The translations under genes and the position numbers were made by a program. Of a stretch of DNA of 45,924 nt, positions 1 through 8,848 are shown one piece after another (position 1 is the stretch's first letter; each line of letters opens with the position of its first letter). Source of the stretch: Phormidium tenue FACHB-1050 (GTDB lineage Bacteria; Cyanobacteriota; Cyanobacteriia; Pseudanabaenales; Pseudanabaenaceae); assembly GCF_014696925.1 (NCBI RefSeq), contig NZ_JACJQY010000045.1:1-45924 (forward strand), read 5' to 3'. The notes beneath the pieces were generated by a model. The model saw nothing but the letters and a program-made list of their open reading frames with translations, was not told where the DNA came from and did no database searches.

Positions 1-279
1 TATCAAAAGTGTGCTTTAGTTGTTGAGTTGGCTCAGTCATTAAACATCGAGCTTCTTTATTTGACTACTTACTCTCCAAATTTAAACTTGATTGAGCGTC
101 TTTGGAAATTTGTGAAAAAACAGTGTCTCTACTCAGTGTATTACCCTGATTTTGATTCTTTCAAGTTTGCTATTTCTTCTTGCCTTGCACAATCCCCTAC
201 TACTCATAAAACAGCTTTGGATTCTTTATTGACTTTACGCTTTCAGTCTTTTAAAAATGTTAAGTCTACTCCCTGTTAA
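1..279 (+). CDS. IS630-type transposase, C-terminal part (5' end outside window)
   Basis: The frame is open from the first base, so the gene starts left of the window; a TTG at 28 is not needed as a start. The visible 92 residues contain the motif TYSPNLNLIERLWKFVKK, which is the last part of the DDE catalytic domain of IS630/Tc1-mariner-type transposases, where the third acidic residue (here E in NLIERLW) sits. The frame ends at the TAA at 277-279, a normal place for this family. The enzyme would cut and join DNA at TA dinucleotides. No clear terminal inverted repeat can be assigned at 280-310 without the other end. Whether the element is intact cannot be judged. Confidence 0.8.
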   Translation, partial: YQKCALVVELAQSLNIELLYLTTYSPNLNLIERLWKFVKKQCLYSVYYPDFDSFKFAISSCLAQSPTTHKTALDSLLTLRFQSFKNVKSTPC

Positions 280-314
280 GGTATAACAAAGCCCCTCTAT
301 TATCTAAAAGCAAA

Positions 315-812
315 CTAATGTCTGTCTATATCAACAACTTCAGATTCAATCTTATCAACCTGATTGCCAAATTGATAAGTAACAACTGCTTTAACTCCCC
401 CTTGCCCAAAATAGCCAATCTTATTACTTAGATGAATATCGATCATGGCATTTTCTAAAGGCTTAAGCTCAATTTGCCTTGATGTAAATCCAAAAGGTTG
501 TAGCTGATTATCAGCAATACTGTAAATCTCAATATTTTGAATAATTATCGTTTGATGTTTTTCTTGATGATTTTCCAAAGTTAGCAACACAGTGGCAAAC
601 CCAATATCTCGATTAGCATCAGGACGAATACCAATGGAAGGGAGCTTTTCTTCTCTAGCTAGTAAAGAGACTTTGATCATAATTTTGATAACGGGAAGTT
701 GAGTTTCCTGTTGACGCAAAGGTTGAGTATTAACAGACATAGGTACAAAGCTACAGCCTGCCATATGAATTTGCCAACTTAAGAACCCTAAAAAAGGTAA
801 AAGGATTTTCAT
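315..812 (-). CDS. Small predicted lipoprotein, unknown function
   Basis: The product has 165 residues. The N-terminus has a hydrophobic stretch (ILLPFLGFLSW) followed by HMAGC, a plausible lipobox with Cys20 as the lipidated residue, so the protein is probably anchored in a membrane facing the periplasm or outside. The rest is mostly predicted beta (alternating TVLLTLENHQ, QTIIIQNIEIYS, GVKAVVTYQFG) and could be one immunoglobulin-like sandwich; this is inference. An AGG lies about 8 bases before the ATG. The gene follows the calpain-type protease gene on the same strand after 75 bases that hold a hairpin, so the two may be partly co-transcribed. An anchor or inhibitor for the protease is possible but unsupported. 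Confidence 0.6.
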   Translation of the reverse strand: MKILLPFLGFLSWQIHMAGCSFVPMSVNTQPLRQQETQLPVIKIMIKVSLLAREEKLPSIGIRPDANRDIGFATVLLTLENHQEKHQTIIIQNIEIYSIADNQLQPFGFTSRQIELKPLENAMIDIHLSNKIGYFGQGGVKAVVTYQFGNQVDKIESEVVDIDRH

Positions 813-848
813 TCATATACCTGATAGAGAGGCGAATATGTCGGTGTC

Positions 849-874
849 CTGAGGTGTTCCATAGAACACCTCAG
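849..874 (-). terminator. Perfect 11-bp hairpin after the protease gene
   Basis: CTGAGGTGTTC at 849-859 pairs perfectly with GAACACCTCAG at 864-874 around a 4-base loop. It starts 14 bases after the stop of the protease gene. There is no T-run on the minus-strand side, so it may only weaken transcription into the lipoprotein gene or protect the mRNA 3' end. Confidence 0.45.
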
Positions 875-887
875 AAATTCTTTTAGT

Positions 888-3881
888 CTATGTATTAGAC
901 CATTGCACGATGGCACTTAATGACATTAGTTGTGCCCAAGTTACGTCAGCATCGCTACTTCCCCAAGGATTACGCAAGTGGAAAGTTCCATTTGTAGGAT
1001 TATAGGAAGTAATCGTATAGGCATGACCATTAACCACCCCATAACCAGCACCATAGACAAAACCCGCTGTTAAAATCTGATTAGAATTAACCAAATTAAT
1101 CAGTTGAGTTTGAGTCATATTGCCGACAGATTGGGAAGTAGCACTTAATCCAGTTACCTGGCGAATTACTGTATCCATCCAACCACCTTCTATAGCTGTA
1201 TAGGAGCTATTTTGAGTGCCACTGTAAGTACGACTCCAACCAGATTCAGCCAACTGGGCATAGGCTTTTTCTGCTAAAGCTACCCAAAGTTCATTGCTAG
1301 TGGAAGTAACAGAGCCTCCACCCCAACCAGCATAAGCGGCATAGTTTCCGCTAGTTGGTAAGTAACGATCTACTGTGACATAATCAGCTACACCATTGTT
1401 ATAAAAACGTACAGTGAAGGTATTATCACCATTGTCCGTAAACATATTCTGAATGTACTCAGGTTTTTCTTGGGCAATAGAAGCTAAAGTTGCTACATAA
1501 TAACAGTCTCCCACTGCTCCTTGGACAATGTCATTAGCACTAGTACCATTTTGGAACAGAGAACCACTAGCATATTGATAGGTATAACCTGTGACTGGAC
1601 GAGCAGTACCTAAGAACCACTTACCAATCAGATTTTCCATTTGGGTACCAGTACTACCGGCCGACAAGTTGCCAATCCCGGAAACAGTGTTAGCAACGTC
1701 ACTATTAGCAATCTTATTAGATAGAACTTTCACAGAATCAGCCATAGTGAAGCGGGTTGAGTTACTAACAAGAGTCCGTAAGTCAATTAACTCATTGGCA
1801 TCAATCACACCACTATCTTCAGCATCGCGGAAAATAGAAATCATATCATTGCGACTCAAATTACCATCAGCAGCTAAGGAACGGGTTAAAGTGATAATTT
1901 GGGCATCTCGTAGATTTTGACTGTACCAATCTGTCGGAGTTGGAGTTGGAGTCGGAGTTGGTGCAACAGCAGTAGCATTTAAGGACAAACTGTAATTAGT
2001 ATTACCACTAGACTGATATACCCGCACATAATAAGTACCCGTGCTCAACAGACTGGCAATGGATTCAGAAGTGGTGCCAGTATTTGCAGAAGTGGTAATT
2101 ACACCTCCAGAACTATTGAGTAATTGAACATCTGCATTAGCTGTCAAGCCTGTTAAACTCAAACTAAAGTTACTTTGTGTTCCCACATTGAAACGATAGT
2201 AATCATTGGCATCTGTACTACCTACCCAATCTTGGAAAGTAGTAGTAGATGAACTTAAAGTGACGTTACGTGCTGTTACGAGGGTGTTGCCTGCATTGTC
2301 AGGTGGTATAACAGTTGCAGATAAATTAAGGTTATAGGAAGTGGAACCACTGTAAGGTAGTACACGAATGTAATAGGTTCCAGCATTGACTTGGCGCACA
2401 ATACTTTCGGCACTAGTGCCAGCATTTGCGGAACTTTGAATTAAACTGCCACTACTATTTAGCAGTTGCACATCAGCGTCAGATGTTAATCCATTCAGAC
2501 TTAAGTTCAAGTTACTAGTACTTGCAACTGTAAAACGATAGTAGTCATTGGTATCTGCACTACCTACCCAATCTTGGAAAGTAGTAGTAGATGAACTTAA
2601 AGTGACGTTACGTGCTGTTACGAGGGTGTTGCCTGCATTGTCAGGTATAACAGTTGCAGATAAGTTAAGGTTATAGGAAGTGGAACCACTGTAAGGTAGT
2701 ACACGAATGTAATAGGTTCCAGCATTGACTTGGTGCACAATACTTTCGGCACTAGTGCCAGCATTTGCGGAACTTTGAATTAAACTGCCACTACTATTTA
2801 GCAGTTGCACATTAGCGTCAGATGTTAATCCATTCAGACTTAAGTTCAAGTTACTAGTACTTGCAACTGTGAAACGATAGTAGTCATTGGTATCTGCACT
2901 ACCTACCCAATCTTGGAAAGTAGTAGTAGATGAACTTAAAGTGACGTTACGTGCTGTTACGAGGGTGTTGCCTGCATTGTCAGGTGGTATAACAGTTGCA
3001 GATAAATTAAGGTTATAGGAAGTGGAACCACTGTAAGGTAGTACACGAATGTAATAGATTCCAGCATTGACTTGGCGCACAATACTTTCGGCACTAGTGC
3101 CAGCATTTGCGGAACTTTGAATTAAACTGCCACTACTATTTAGCAGTTGCACATCAGCGTCAGATGTTAATCCATTCAGACTTAAGTTCAAGTTACTAGT
3201 ACTTGCAACTGTGAAACGATAGTAATCATTGGTATCTGTACTACCTACCCAATCTTGGATAGTAGTAGATGAACTTAACGTGATGTTACGTGCTGTTCCT
3301 AGGGTGTTGCCTGCATAGTCAGTAGCCATTTCTACTGCGGTCAAGTGACCATTTACATTGATGAAGCCACAGTCATCTTCTGCTCTAATCCGAGTCAACT
3401 CAGAAGAACTTAGGGATATGCCAAATAACAAATTTTTTGCCAGTTCGCCCTCATCGCCTTGAGTATCAGTTCCTACACGATCATCTAGCCAATGAAAAGT
3501 TTCTTCAACTAAAACTCCTGCTGCACCTAGTACTGAGTTGGTTGGAGCAGCACTAGATTGCAACAGTGCATCCGAAAGATACATTGTTTGTGTAGAACTG
3601 GCATATGCCCCAAAAGCACCATTTGTATTAGCCGCCGAAAGAATTTGGATGGAAGGTAATTGACTAAAGTCGCCTACAGACCACTGCGATCGCACAGATT
3701 GTAATTCAGATGTATTTGCCTTATTGCCAAAAACTTGAATGAATAGATCGGAATTAGCGGCTGCTTGCTGAAGTTTTTCAGTGACAACACCCAAAACATC
3801 TGAAATTTGACTTGCAAAAATTGAAGCATCACCCGCATAGCTCAAACCAAAGGTTGAGACTGCATTTTGATTTACAAACAT
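888..3881 (-). CDS. Calpain-type cysteine protease with four PPC repeats
   Basis: The product has 997 residues. Residues 1-187 form an N-terminal region with VLVEETFHWLDD, a segment seen in several large secreted cyanobacterial proteins. Four pre-peptidase C-terminal (PPC) beta-sandwich repeats follow, starting near 188, 301, 414 and 528, then a TP-rich linker at about 641-651. The C-terminal ~230 residues are a calpain C2-type catalytic domain with the full triad: Cys793 (GDCYY), His953 (NGHAYTI) and Asn971 (RNPWG). Known relatives cleave proteins, often in a calcium-dependent way. There is no N-terminal signal peptide, so export, if any, would be by a signal-less route such as type I secretion (inference). 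The start is supported by AGGAA about 7 bases upstream. The lipoprotein gene follows. Confidence 0.93.
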   Translation of the reverse strand: MFVNQNAVSTFGLSYAGDASIFASQISDVLGVVTEKLQQAAANSDLFIQVFGNKANTSELQSVRSQWSVGDFSQLPSIQILSAANTNGAFGAYASSTQTMYLSDALLQSSAAPTNSVLGAAGVLVEETFHWLDDRVGTDTQGDEGELAKNLLFGISLSSSELTRIRAEDDCGFINVNGHLTAVEMATDYAGNTLGTARNITLSSSTTIQDWVGSTDTNDYYRFTVASTSNLNLSLNGLTSDADVQLLNSSGSLIQSSANAGTSAESIVRQVNAGIYYIRVLPYSGSTSYNLNLSATVIPPDNAGNTLVTARNVTLSSSTTTFQDWVGSADTNDYYRFTVASTSNLNLSLNGLTSDANVQLLNSSGSLIQSSANAGTSAESIVHQVNAGTYYIRVLPYSGSTSYNLNLSATVIPDNAGNTLVTARNVTLSSSTTTFQDWVGSADTNDYYRFTVASTSNLNLSLNGLTSDADVQLLNSSGSLIQSSANAGTSAESIVRQVNAGTYYIRVLPYSGSTSYNLNLSATVIPPDNAGNTLVTARNVTLSSSTTTFQDWVGSTDANDYYRFNVGTQSNFSLSLTGLTANADVQLLNSSGGVITTSANTGTTSESIASLLSTGTYYVRVYQSSGNTNYSLSLNATAVAPTPTPTPTPTDWYSQNLRDAQIITLTRSLAADGNLSRNDMISIFRDAEDSGVIDANELIDLRTLVSNSTRFTMADSVKVLSNKIANSDVANTVSGIGNLSAGSTGTQMENLIGKWFLGTARPVTGYTYQYASGSLFQNGTSANDIVQGAVGDCYYVATLASIAQEKPEYIQNMFTDNGDNTFTVRFYNNGVADYVTVDRYLPTSGNYAAYAGWGGGSVTSTSNELWVALAEKAYAQLAESGWSRTYSGTQNSSYTAIEGGWMDTVIRQVTGLSATSQSVGNMTQTQLINLVNSNQILTAGFVYGAGYGVVNGHAYTITSYNPTNGTFHLRNPWGSSDADVTWAQLMSLSAIVQWSNT
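2301..3320 (-). repeat. Three near-identical tandem copies coding for PPC repeats 1-3
   Basis: Units at 2982-3320, 2643-2981 and 2301-2642 are 339, 339 and 342 bases long and almost identical, differing by scattered single bases plus one extra codon in the last. The fourth PPC repeat (about 1960-2300) is clearly more diverged. This is recent in-frame expansion or gene conversion. Confidence 0.9.
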
Positions 3882-4803
3882 AATATTTCCTATTCCTGAT
3901 AATGGTTTACCCCCGACTTTTAGGCTAAAAACATGCAGATAAGAAAATTCATTTCACAAATAACTGCGCTGAATATTCTTAGATTTTGATGCTATAGCTT
4001 AATGATTTACATAATATCCTAAACTATTTACCTGTCAAATAAAAAAAGATATACTTTCAGTGATGGCATAAACTTAATTTTCAGCAATACAATGCATTTG
4101 TTGAATGCTCGGCACTGGTTAGTTAAAGCGAGATCGACGTATTTGCATCTTTTTTAGCGTCATGAAATGGTCGTTTCAGCCACTATCCCTGATTAGCTGA
4201 CCAATGCCCAGCTAATTAAGAAAAGGTATTGCTATTTCTCTTGAATCGTATGCTATATTATAAAGCTAAGGGAATAGGAATAAAAGGCTTGGGATATCCT
4301 GAAAAACTAGTTATTAGGATGCAAACTTCCAAGCATAAATTCAATTGAAGAAGAGATAAATACATTAGTAAATTAATTTCAGGCATTCGTCAGTATGGCT
4401 GGATTTTTCTTAAATAACTGTATGTAAATCTTTTTAGAATACTTTTGCTCTAACTTTTTCTTAGAGTGAGTATCCCTATGGGATTTTTAATATTATATCT
4501 AAGGCTTGTGAGCACACAAGATTCATATTGATTCATCTCTTTAGAGTCTTGCTTGGTGATCGCAAAGTCCTAGATTTGATATTCATAGTAAGACCCTAAA
4601 TTTAACGTTACTTCCGTTAAGTTAAATTTTTTATGCAAGTTCTGAAAACGGCGTTGTCATTTTTAGAACTCAATACTATTGCTGATGAATACGTTCAAAT
4701 TCATCAGTACTGGAGTAGACATACGAGAAATACTTCAGAAGATTACTCATATGTCTACTCCAGACTTGATTCCGAAACAATTAGATACTACAGGTTAATC
4801 AAT
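3882..4803. other. Intergenic region, no gene supported
   Basis: This is the divergent spacer between the protease gene (minus) and the secreted SPOR-like gene (plus). It holds a weak hairpin (ATTAGCTG 4192-4199 with CAGCTAAT 4209-4216) and, at 4598-4629, an inverted repeat AAATTTAAC / GTTAAATTT with an inner TTAACG / CGTTAA pair, which could be an operator or leader hairpin. The reading frame of the downstream gene stays open back to an ATG at 4633, but that part is atypical as protein and has no ribosome-binding site, so I treat it as leader. Confidence 0.5.
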
Positions 4804-5700
4804 ATGAGACTGTCAAGTCCTAGACAGATTTATGGCGTGATTACATTGAAATTTAAATGCTTATTTATCTTTAGTCTTGTTTTCATGAATATGCGATCGC
4901 CAGCTCATGCTCAAGCGATAGCTAATGACATATTTCCCACACAAACCTGTCAGCAACTAGCTAACGGACGCTATGCAGTCATCATAGATAGACCTGTCAA
5001 TCAATTGCCTCAATTGCCAGAATTTTTGGCGATTTCAGTTTTGCCATGTCGCTATTTCACAGTTTCAATGACATTTCTAGGTAGTTTTGAGAATGTAAAT
5101 GCATCTATTTATCGCGCTAGTCAAATCAGGCAAATGGGTCTAGATGCGGTTGTACATTCTTTCACAGATAAAAACAACAATAGCGCTCAACATTTTCGAG
5201 CTGCTGCTTTGCTGATAGAAGTACCTCTCAATGCAGACCTAGCAATTCAACAAGTGAGGATGCTAACTGGGAAGCCATCTTTTTTGGCAACCTTCAATAA
5301 TCGTCCTGTGATTTTATCTGCACCACTATCTAGTCAACAGACTGCAAATATTCTTGCCAATAATTTACGCAGTCAAGGATTTGCTGCTCAATCAGTAGGG
5401 GCTATCTGGATTTCAGATTCTGATCCAGTTAATAAACCAGCAAATACTAATCAAGTCTTGTCTAATTCCTCAATTTCTCAGACTTCTACAAATGCACGAA
5501 AAGTTTATCAACTGCTTATTCCAATGGATAACAATCAAAATCTAAAACAAGCTAGCTATATTACTTCTGATGCTTTTCCAAAAATAGTTAGAGGTCGATC
5601 CTATCTTCAGATTCGTTCCTATAAAGATATAGGGAATGCCATTCGTGAGCGCGATCGCCTTAGTACAAAATTTCTAGGAGTAATTCTTGTTTCAAATTAA
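4804..5700 (+). CDS. Secreted protein with SPOR-like repeats, unknown function
   Basis: I chose the ATG at 4804 (298 residues) rather than the in-frame ATG at 4633. It has an AGG about 10 bases upstream, and translation from it puts a normal signal peptide at the N-terminus (basic start, hydrophobic FKCLFIFSLVFMNM, cleavage after AHA). The mature protein seems to contain three related units, each with a strand-helix-strand pattern; the last reads SYLQIRSYKDIGNAIRERDR and is followed by FLGVILVSN, like the peptidoglycan-binding SPOR fold (LQIGSF...A...L). SPOR domains bind glycan strands stripped of stem peptides. The assignment is by pattern only. The gene is followed by a miniature element and a hairpin, so it is probably a single transcription unit. 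Confidence 0.7.
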   Translation: MRLSSPRQIYGVITLKFKCLFIFSLVFMNMRSPAHAQAIANDIFPTQTCQQLANGRYAVIIDRPVNQLPQLPEFLAISVLPCRYFTVSMTFLGSFENVNASIYRASQIRQMGLDAVVHSFTDKNNNSAQHFRAAALLIEVPLNADLAIQQVRMLTGKPSFLATFNNRPVILSAPLSSQQTANILANNLRSQGFAAQSVGAIWISDSDPVNKPANTNQVLSNSSISQTSTNARKVYQLLIPMDNNQNLKQASYITSDAFPKIVRGRSYLQIRSYKDIGNAIRERDRLSTKFLGVILVSN

Positions 5701-5727
5701 CTCTATTTATTCCTTATGCTAATAAAT

Positions 5728-5822
5728 TTAGAACTTACGCAAAAATACACTGAGATCCTTATTCCATCGTAGGGGAAATTCATAAATTGCTCCTAAATCT
5801 CTTTTGTTTGCGTAAGTCCTAA
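5728..5822. mobile_element. 95-bp MITE, copy A
   Basis: It is bounded by inverted repeats TTAGAACTTACGCAAA and TTTGCGTAAGTCCTAA (one mismatch), with an inner GTAGGGG... inverted segment. A second copy of exactly the same length lies at 33739-33833, so this is a miniature non-autonomous transposable element. Confidence 0.8.
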
Positions 5823-5824
5823 AA

Positions 5825-5860
5825 TTACTAAACAAGGTGGTTAAATCCCTTGTTTAGTAA
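5825..5860 (+). terminator. 13-bp hairpin, possible terminator
   Basis: TTACTAAACAAGG (5825-5837) pairs perfectly with CCTTGTTTAGTAA (5848-5860) around a 10-base loop. It lies downstream of the secreted SPOR-like gene and the MITE. No strong T-run follows. Confidence 0.4.
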
Positions 5861-5930
5861 TTCATTATATTGAGTTTGCTATCGGTTTACACACATACAA
5901 AATTTAGTTTGTCAAGAGGATTTAATTTTA

Positions 5931-6218
5931 ATGTTAGCTGAGTATAGATTAGGGATAAATTTAATTTTTTTTCATTACTGGCTTGTAATATTAGTCAAAA
6001 AAGATAGGACTAGAATAATGAAGTCACTTTTTTCTAAAAATAATACCGCCAATAAGTTTGGCAATCTATTTGGCAAACTTGTAGATATTATGTTGATGTC
6101 GATATTGATTATTATAACGAATTTTTCTCTCTGTGTATTTACAATTATAGTTGTAAATTTAACAGTCAATAGCCTTTTTGGGTTTGATTTAATTAGATAT
6201 TTGGCACGATTCTATTAA
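5931..6218 (+). CDS. Small membrane protein, unknown
   Basis: The frame codes for 95 residues from the ATG at 5931 (AGAGGA 10 bases upstream), or 66 residues from an ATG at 6018 (AGGA about 9 bases upstream). Either form ends in one long hydrophobic segment (IMLMSILIIITNFSLCVFTI) followed by a short tail, so a single-span membrane protein is likely if it is expressed. I recognise no family. It stands alone in front of the GAF-PAS gene with more than 200 bases between them. The antisense frame over the same stretch is a shadow. Confidence 0.4.
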   Translation: MLAEYRLGINLIFFHYWLVILVKKDRTRIMKSLFSKNNTANKFGNLFGKLVDIMLMSILIIITNFSLCVFTIIVVNLTVNSLFGFDLIRYLARFY

Positions 6219-6425
6219 TCTATTTACAACATCAATCTTCAAGAATATTTCATGATTAAAACCACTATATTTCAATCATAAAATATTCTCTAATTTGAGA
6301 TTCTAAGAAACTCTCTGGAATCACTAAAGTCTAATTTACTTTGCAATAACTTGGAATTTTTGTAGTCTTAAACTGAAAGAGTTGATGCTGATGTGATCCC
6401 GTAATCTGACCTAAAGAAGAGTCAT

Positions 6426-7532
6426 ATGAAAGAATATCAAAAAGTTAATCAAGAAACTATTGATGTTTCTGTATACAAAAACCTTGAAGATTTTATAGCT
6501 TATGTATCTTTATGTATACGCGATGGTCTTGAACTGAGCAATTTGCTATCAATTATTGTAAAAGGACTACGACCCCTCTTAAATTACGATCGCGTAGTGG
6601 TATGTCAATTACAGTCATCGCAGTATGGCAAAATTGTTGCTGAGTCAGTCGGTAACAACTTTATGCCTATAATGAATCAACCAATTGTCGATGTTTGCAT
6701 TCAAGATGATATTGTCGAACAATATTTATTAGACAAGATAACAACGATTGATGACATTTATTCCGCAGGTCTGTCTGATTTTCAAGTGGAATTACTAGAG
6801 GAATATGGGGTTAAATCATGTTTAGTTTCTCCAATTATTATTAGAGGTGATGAAAAGGATGTAGCTTCTTGTTGTAAAGGTACTGTTTCCCATAAAAATA
6901 TATCCAAAAAATCTCTATGGGGTTTTTTGATTGCTCATCAATGCAGTGAACCTCGCCAATGGCAATCTAAAGATTTAAAAATACTAGATCTGCTAACGGC
7001 AGAGGTTGAATTGAGTCTTCAGCAGATGTTATCTAAATTTCAGACTCTTGCCAAAGCAATCGAATTGAAACATGCTAATTCAGCATATAGGGAGAGTGAA
7101 GAACGTTTTCAGCATTTTGCAAATAATATTCGACAGGTTATTTGTATATTTGAAATATACAGATCTAGATATGAGACTCTTTATGTTAGCCCTAGCTATG
7201 AAAATGTTTGGGGGCGCTCCTGTGAAAGTCTGTATAACGATTCATATTCTTTTATAGAGTCCGTTCACCCAGAAGATCTTGGAATAATTGTGGATACCTA
7301 TAAACAACTAAGATTAGGCAATCAAACCTCTAATGAGTACCGCATTGTCCGCCCTGACGGAGAAATTCGATGGATTTGTGATCGTGCTTTTCCAATCAAA
7401 AATCACATTGGAATAGTTGATCGTGTAAGTAGGATTGCTGAAGATATTAGCGATCGCAAAAGAGCAGAAATTGAATTACTTAGAGTTAAAGAACAACTAG
7501 CATTAGTTTTAAAAAGTCCTAGGGATAGTTGA
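6426..7532 (+). CDS. GAF-PAS sensor protein, truncated by a stop codon
   Basis: The product has 368 residues. Residues about 20-200 are a phytochrome-type GAF domain (DRVVVCQL..., LWGFLIAHQCSEPRQWQ). The place where cyanobacteriochromes carry the bilin-binding Cys-His reads GLSDFQVELL, so the canonical chromophore cysteine is missing. Residues about 220-345 are a PAS domain with PAC end (YRIVRPDGEIRWICDRAFPI, then EDISDRKRAE). The last residues (QLALVLKSPRDS) are the start of a further PAS domain that stops at TGA 7530-7532. There is no kinase or output domain. The receiver-kinase gene starts 122 bases later and may be the partner or the detached remainder of a once longer kinase. GAAGAG before the ATG supports the start. 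Confidence 0.85.
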   Translation: MKEYQKVNQETIDVSVYKNLEDFIAYVSLCIRDGLELSNLLSIIVKGLRPLLNYDRVVVCQLQSSQYGKIVAESVGNNFMPIMNQPIVDVCIQDDIVEQYLLDKITTIDDIYSAGLSDFQVELLEEYGVKSCLVSPIIIRGDEKDVASCCKGTVSHKNISKKSLWGFLIAHQCSEPRQWQSKDLKILDLLTAEVELSLQQMLSKFQTLAKAIELKHANSAYRESEERFQHFANNIRQVICIFEIYRSRYETLYVSPSYENVWGRSCESLYNDSYSFIESVHPEDLGIIVDTYKQLRLGNQTSNEYRIVRPDGEIRWICDRAFPIKNHIGIVDRVSRIAEDISDRKRAEIELLRVKEQLALVLKSPRDS

Positions 7533-7628
7533 TGGGATCTAAAGCTAGTAACTGATGTTGTGTGGATGGAATTATTGCGATCGCATTCGTCTAGTGCTGG
7601 CTCGGGGGCGCTTCCCTTACAGAATTAA
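7533..7628 (+). pseudogene. Remnant of a PAS domain after an in-frame TGA
   Basis: Reading on past the TGA in the same frame gives WDLKLVTDVVWM, which matches the opening of common cyanobacterial PAS domains (DGWWDWDLVTDVVWM). The TGA sits where the first Trp of that motif is expected, so TGG to TGA is the simplest cause. The rest of the frame degenerates and ends at 7626-7628. I infer loss of the downstream part of the ancestral gene. Confidence 0.5.
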
Positions 7629-7654
7629 AATTACCAAATTTAAAACTGATAATT

Positions 7655-8752
7655 ATGAAACGAATTTTAGTTCTTGAGAATGACTTGATCATTTTATCTA
7701 ATATTAAAGATTTATTGTCTTTAAACAATTTTTATGTGATTGCTCCGAGCGATGCCGTAGAAGGTTTGCAATTAGCTCAACAAGAGCAACCTGACCTAAT
7801 TCTATTTGATGTGACAATGCAAAACTCGGAAGAAATTGACATTTTGGAAGCGTTACGCCGAAATAGTTTAACTTCCAAGATCCCTTTAATTCTGCTCACC
7901 TCTATGCATACAAGTGATTATTATGGCTATTTATCTTTAACTAAGCCTTTTAGATTTTCAGACTTGCTAAAGTTGATCGATATCAGTTTGGAGAAGCAAG
8001 AAATAATCAAAAAAGAAAGTACTGAAAAATTAGAAGTACTGCGGCGAAACATAACCAGCTCATTGCCACATGAACTTTTGACTCCGCTAGTTGGGATTTT
8101 AGGCACAACAGGATGCTTACTTGATAGTTATGAATATTTATCTTCTGATGAGATTCTAGTTTTAATTCGGAATATTAATGAACATGGCAATCGTATGTAT
8201 CGATTAGCGCAAAATTTTATTATGTTCTCTGAGCTAGCTACAATTGAGGCTAGTTCTAAAACATGGCAGGAAGAATTTGATCAGACCGCAGTTAAAAACA
8301 TTATCAGGTTTGCTGCTGAGACCAGTGCAAAAAAGACGAATAGAATCAATGATTTGACAATGAATTTACAAGAAGTGAGTATTAATATTTCACCAAATCA
8401 TTTGTCGAAAGTTGTTACAGAAATTGTTGACAATGCTTTTAAGTTTTCTAAATCTGGCGATTCTGTCTATTTATCTAGTGTAGAAGACAAACAATTCTTT
8501 TATTTATATATTAGCGATCGCGGCAGAGGAATGACTAAAGCGCAAGTAGCTGATATTGGTGCATTTATGCAGTTTGATCGGGAACATTACAATCAGCAAG
8601 GTTGTGGACTAGGGTTGACCATTGTCAAACAAATTGTGAAATTGTATGGAGGTGAACTCTCCATTAAAAATGGAGTTTTTAATCAGACAACCGTTTCCAT
8701 TCAATTACCTAAATGTAATCATATAGCAAAGCTTGCTTTGCTTACAGAATAA
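7655..8752 (+). CDS. Receiver-histidine kinase hybrid
   Basis: The product has 365 residues. Residues 1-112 are a response-regulator receiver domain with Asp52 as phosphoacceptor (LILFDVTM), Thr82 and Lys97 (LTKPF). Residues ~125-200 are a HisKA dimerisation domain with His139 in SLPHELLTPL. The C-terminal ATP-binding domain has the N box (EIVDNAFKFS), G1 (ISDRGRGM) and G2 (GCGLGLTIVKQ). All residues needed for a phosphorelay are visible. It lacks its own sensor domain and probably works with the GAF-PAS protein encoded 122 bases upstream. The last ~10 residues (HIAKLALLTE) and the stop codon are encoded by a palindromic element, so the native C-terminus has been replaced. No clear ribosome-binding site. 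Confidence 0.9.
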   Translation: MKRILVLENDLIILSNIKDLLSLNNFYVIAPSDAVEGLQLAQQEQPDLILFDVTMQNSEEIDILEALRRNSLTSKIPLILLTSMHTSDYYGYLSLTKPFRFSDLLKLIDISLEKQEIIKKESTEKLEVLRRNITSSLPHELLTPLVGILGTTGCLLDSYEYLSSDEILVLIRNINEHGNRMYRLAQNFIMFSELATIEASSKTWQEEFDQTAVKNIIRFAAETSAKKTNRINDLTMNLQEVSINISPNHLSKVVTEIVDNAFKFSKSGDSVYLSSVEDKQFFYLYISDRGRGMTKAQVADIGAFMQFDREHYNQQGCGLGLTIVKQIVKLYGGELSIKNGVFNQTTVSIQLPKCNHIAKLALLTE

Positions 8753-8808
8753 AACCCCAAAATGTTGTGGCAGGCTTTGCCTGCCACAACATTTTGGGGT
8801 TTTATTCT
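8746..8808. repeat. Palindromic element with perfect 30-bp stem, overlaps kinase stop codon
   Basis: Left arm 8746-8775 and right arm 8779-8808 are perfect inverted complements around a TTT loop; the core reads GGCAGGC-TTT-GCCTGCC and the outer part carries AAAACCCC/GGGGTTTT. The left flank TATAGCAAAGC resembles the outer ends of other palindromes in this window. It contains the TAA of the kinase gene and would act as a terminator on both strands. Confidence 0.85.
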
Positions 8809-8848
8809 AGATGGTTTTCACATCCGAAGTATTATAAAAAGCGAATAA

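Noticed and set aside
2230-3310. CRISPR-like array
   Set aside because: The repeats are ~340 bases long, directly tandem and in frame, coding for PPC domains; there are no spacers.
5975-6169. Minus-strand frame opposite the small membrane protein
   Set aside because: AT-rich shadow without ribosome-binding site; the plus-strand frame has better start signals.
6426-7532. Cyanobacteriochrome photoreceptor
   Set aside because: The GAF domain resembles the phytochrome type, but the place of the Cys-His motif reads DFQVELL and no DXCF motif is visible, so covalent bilin binding is unlikely.
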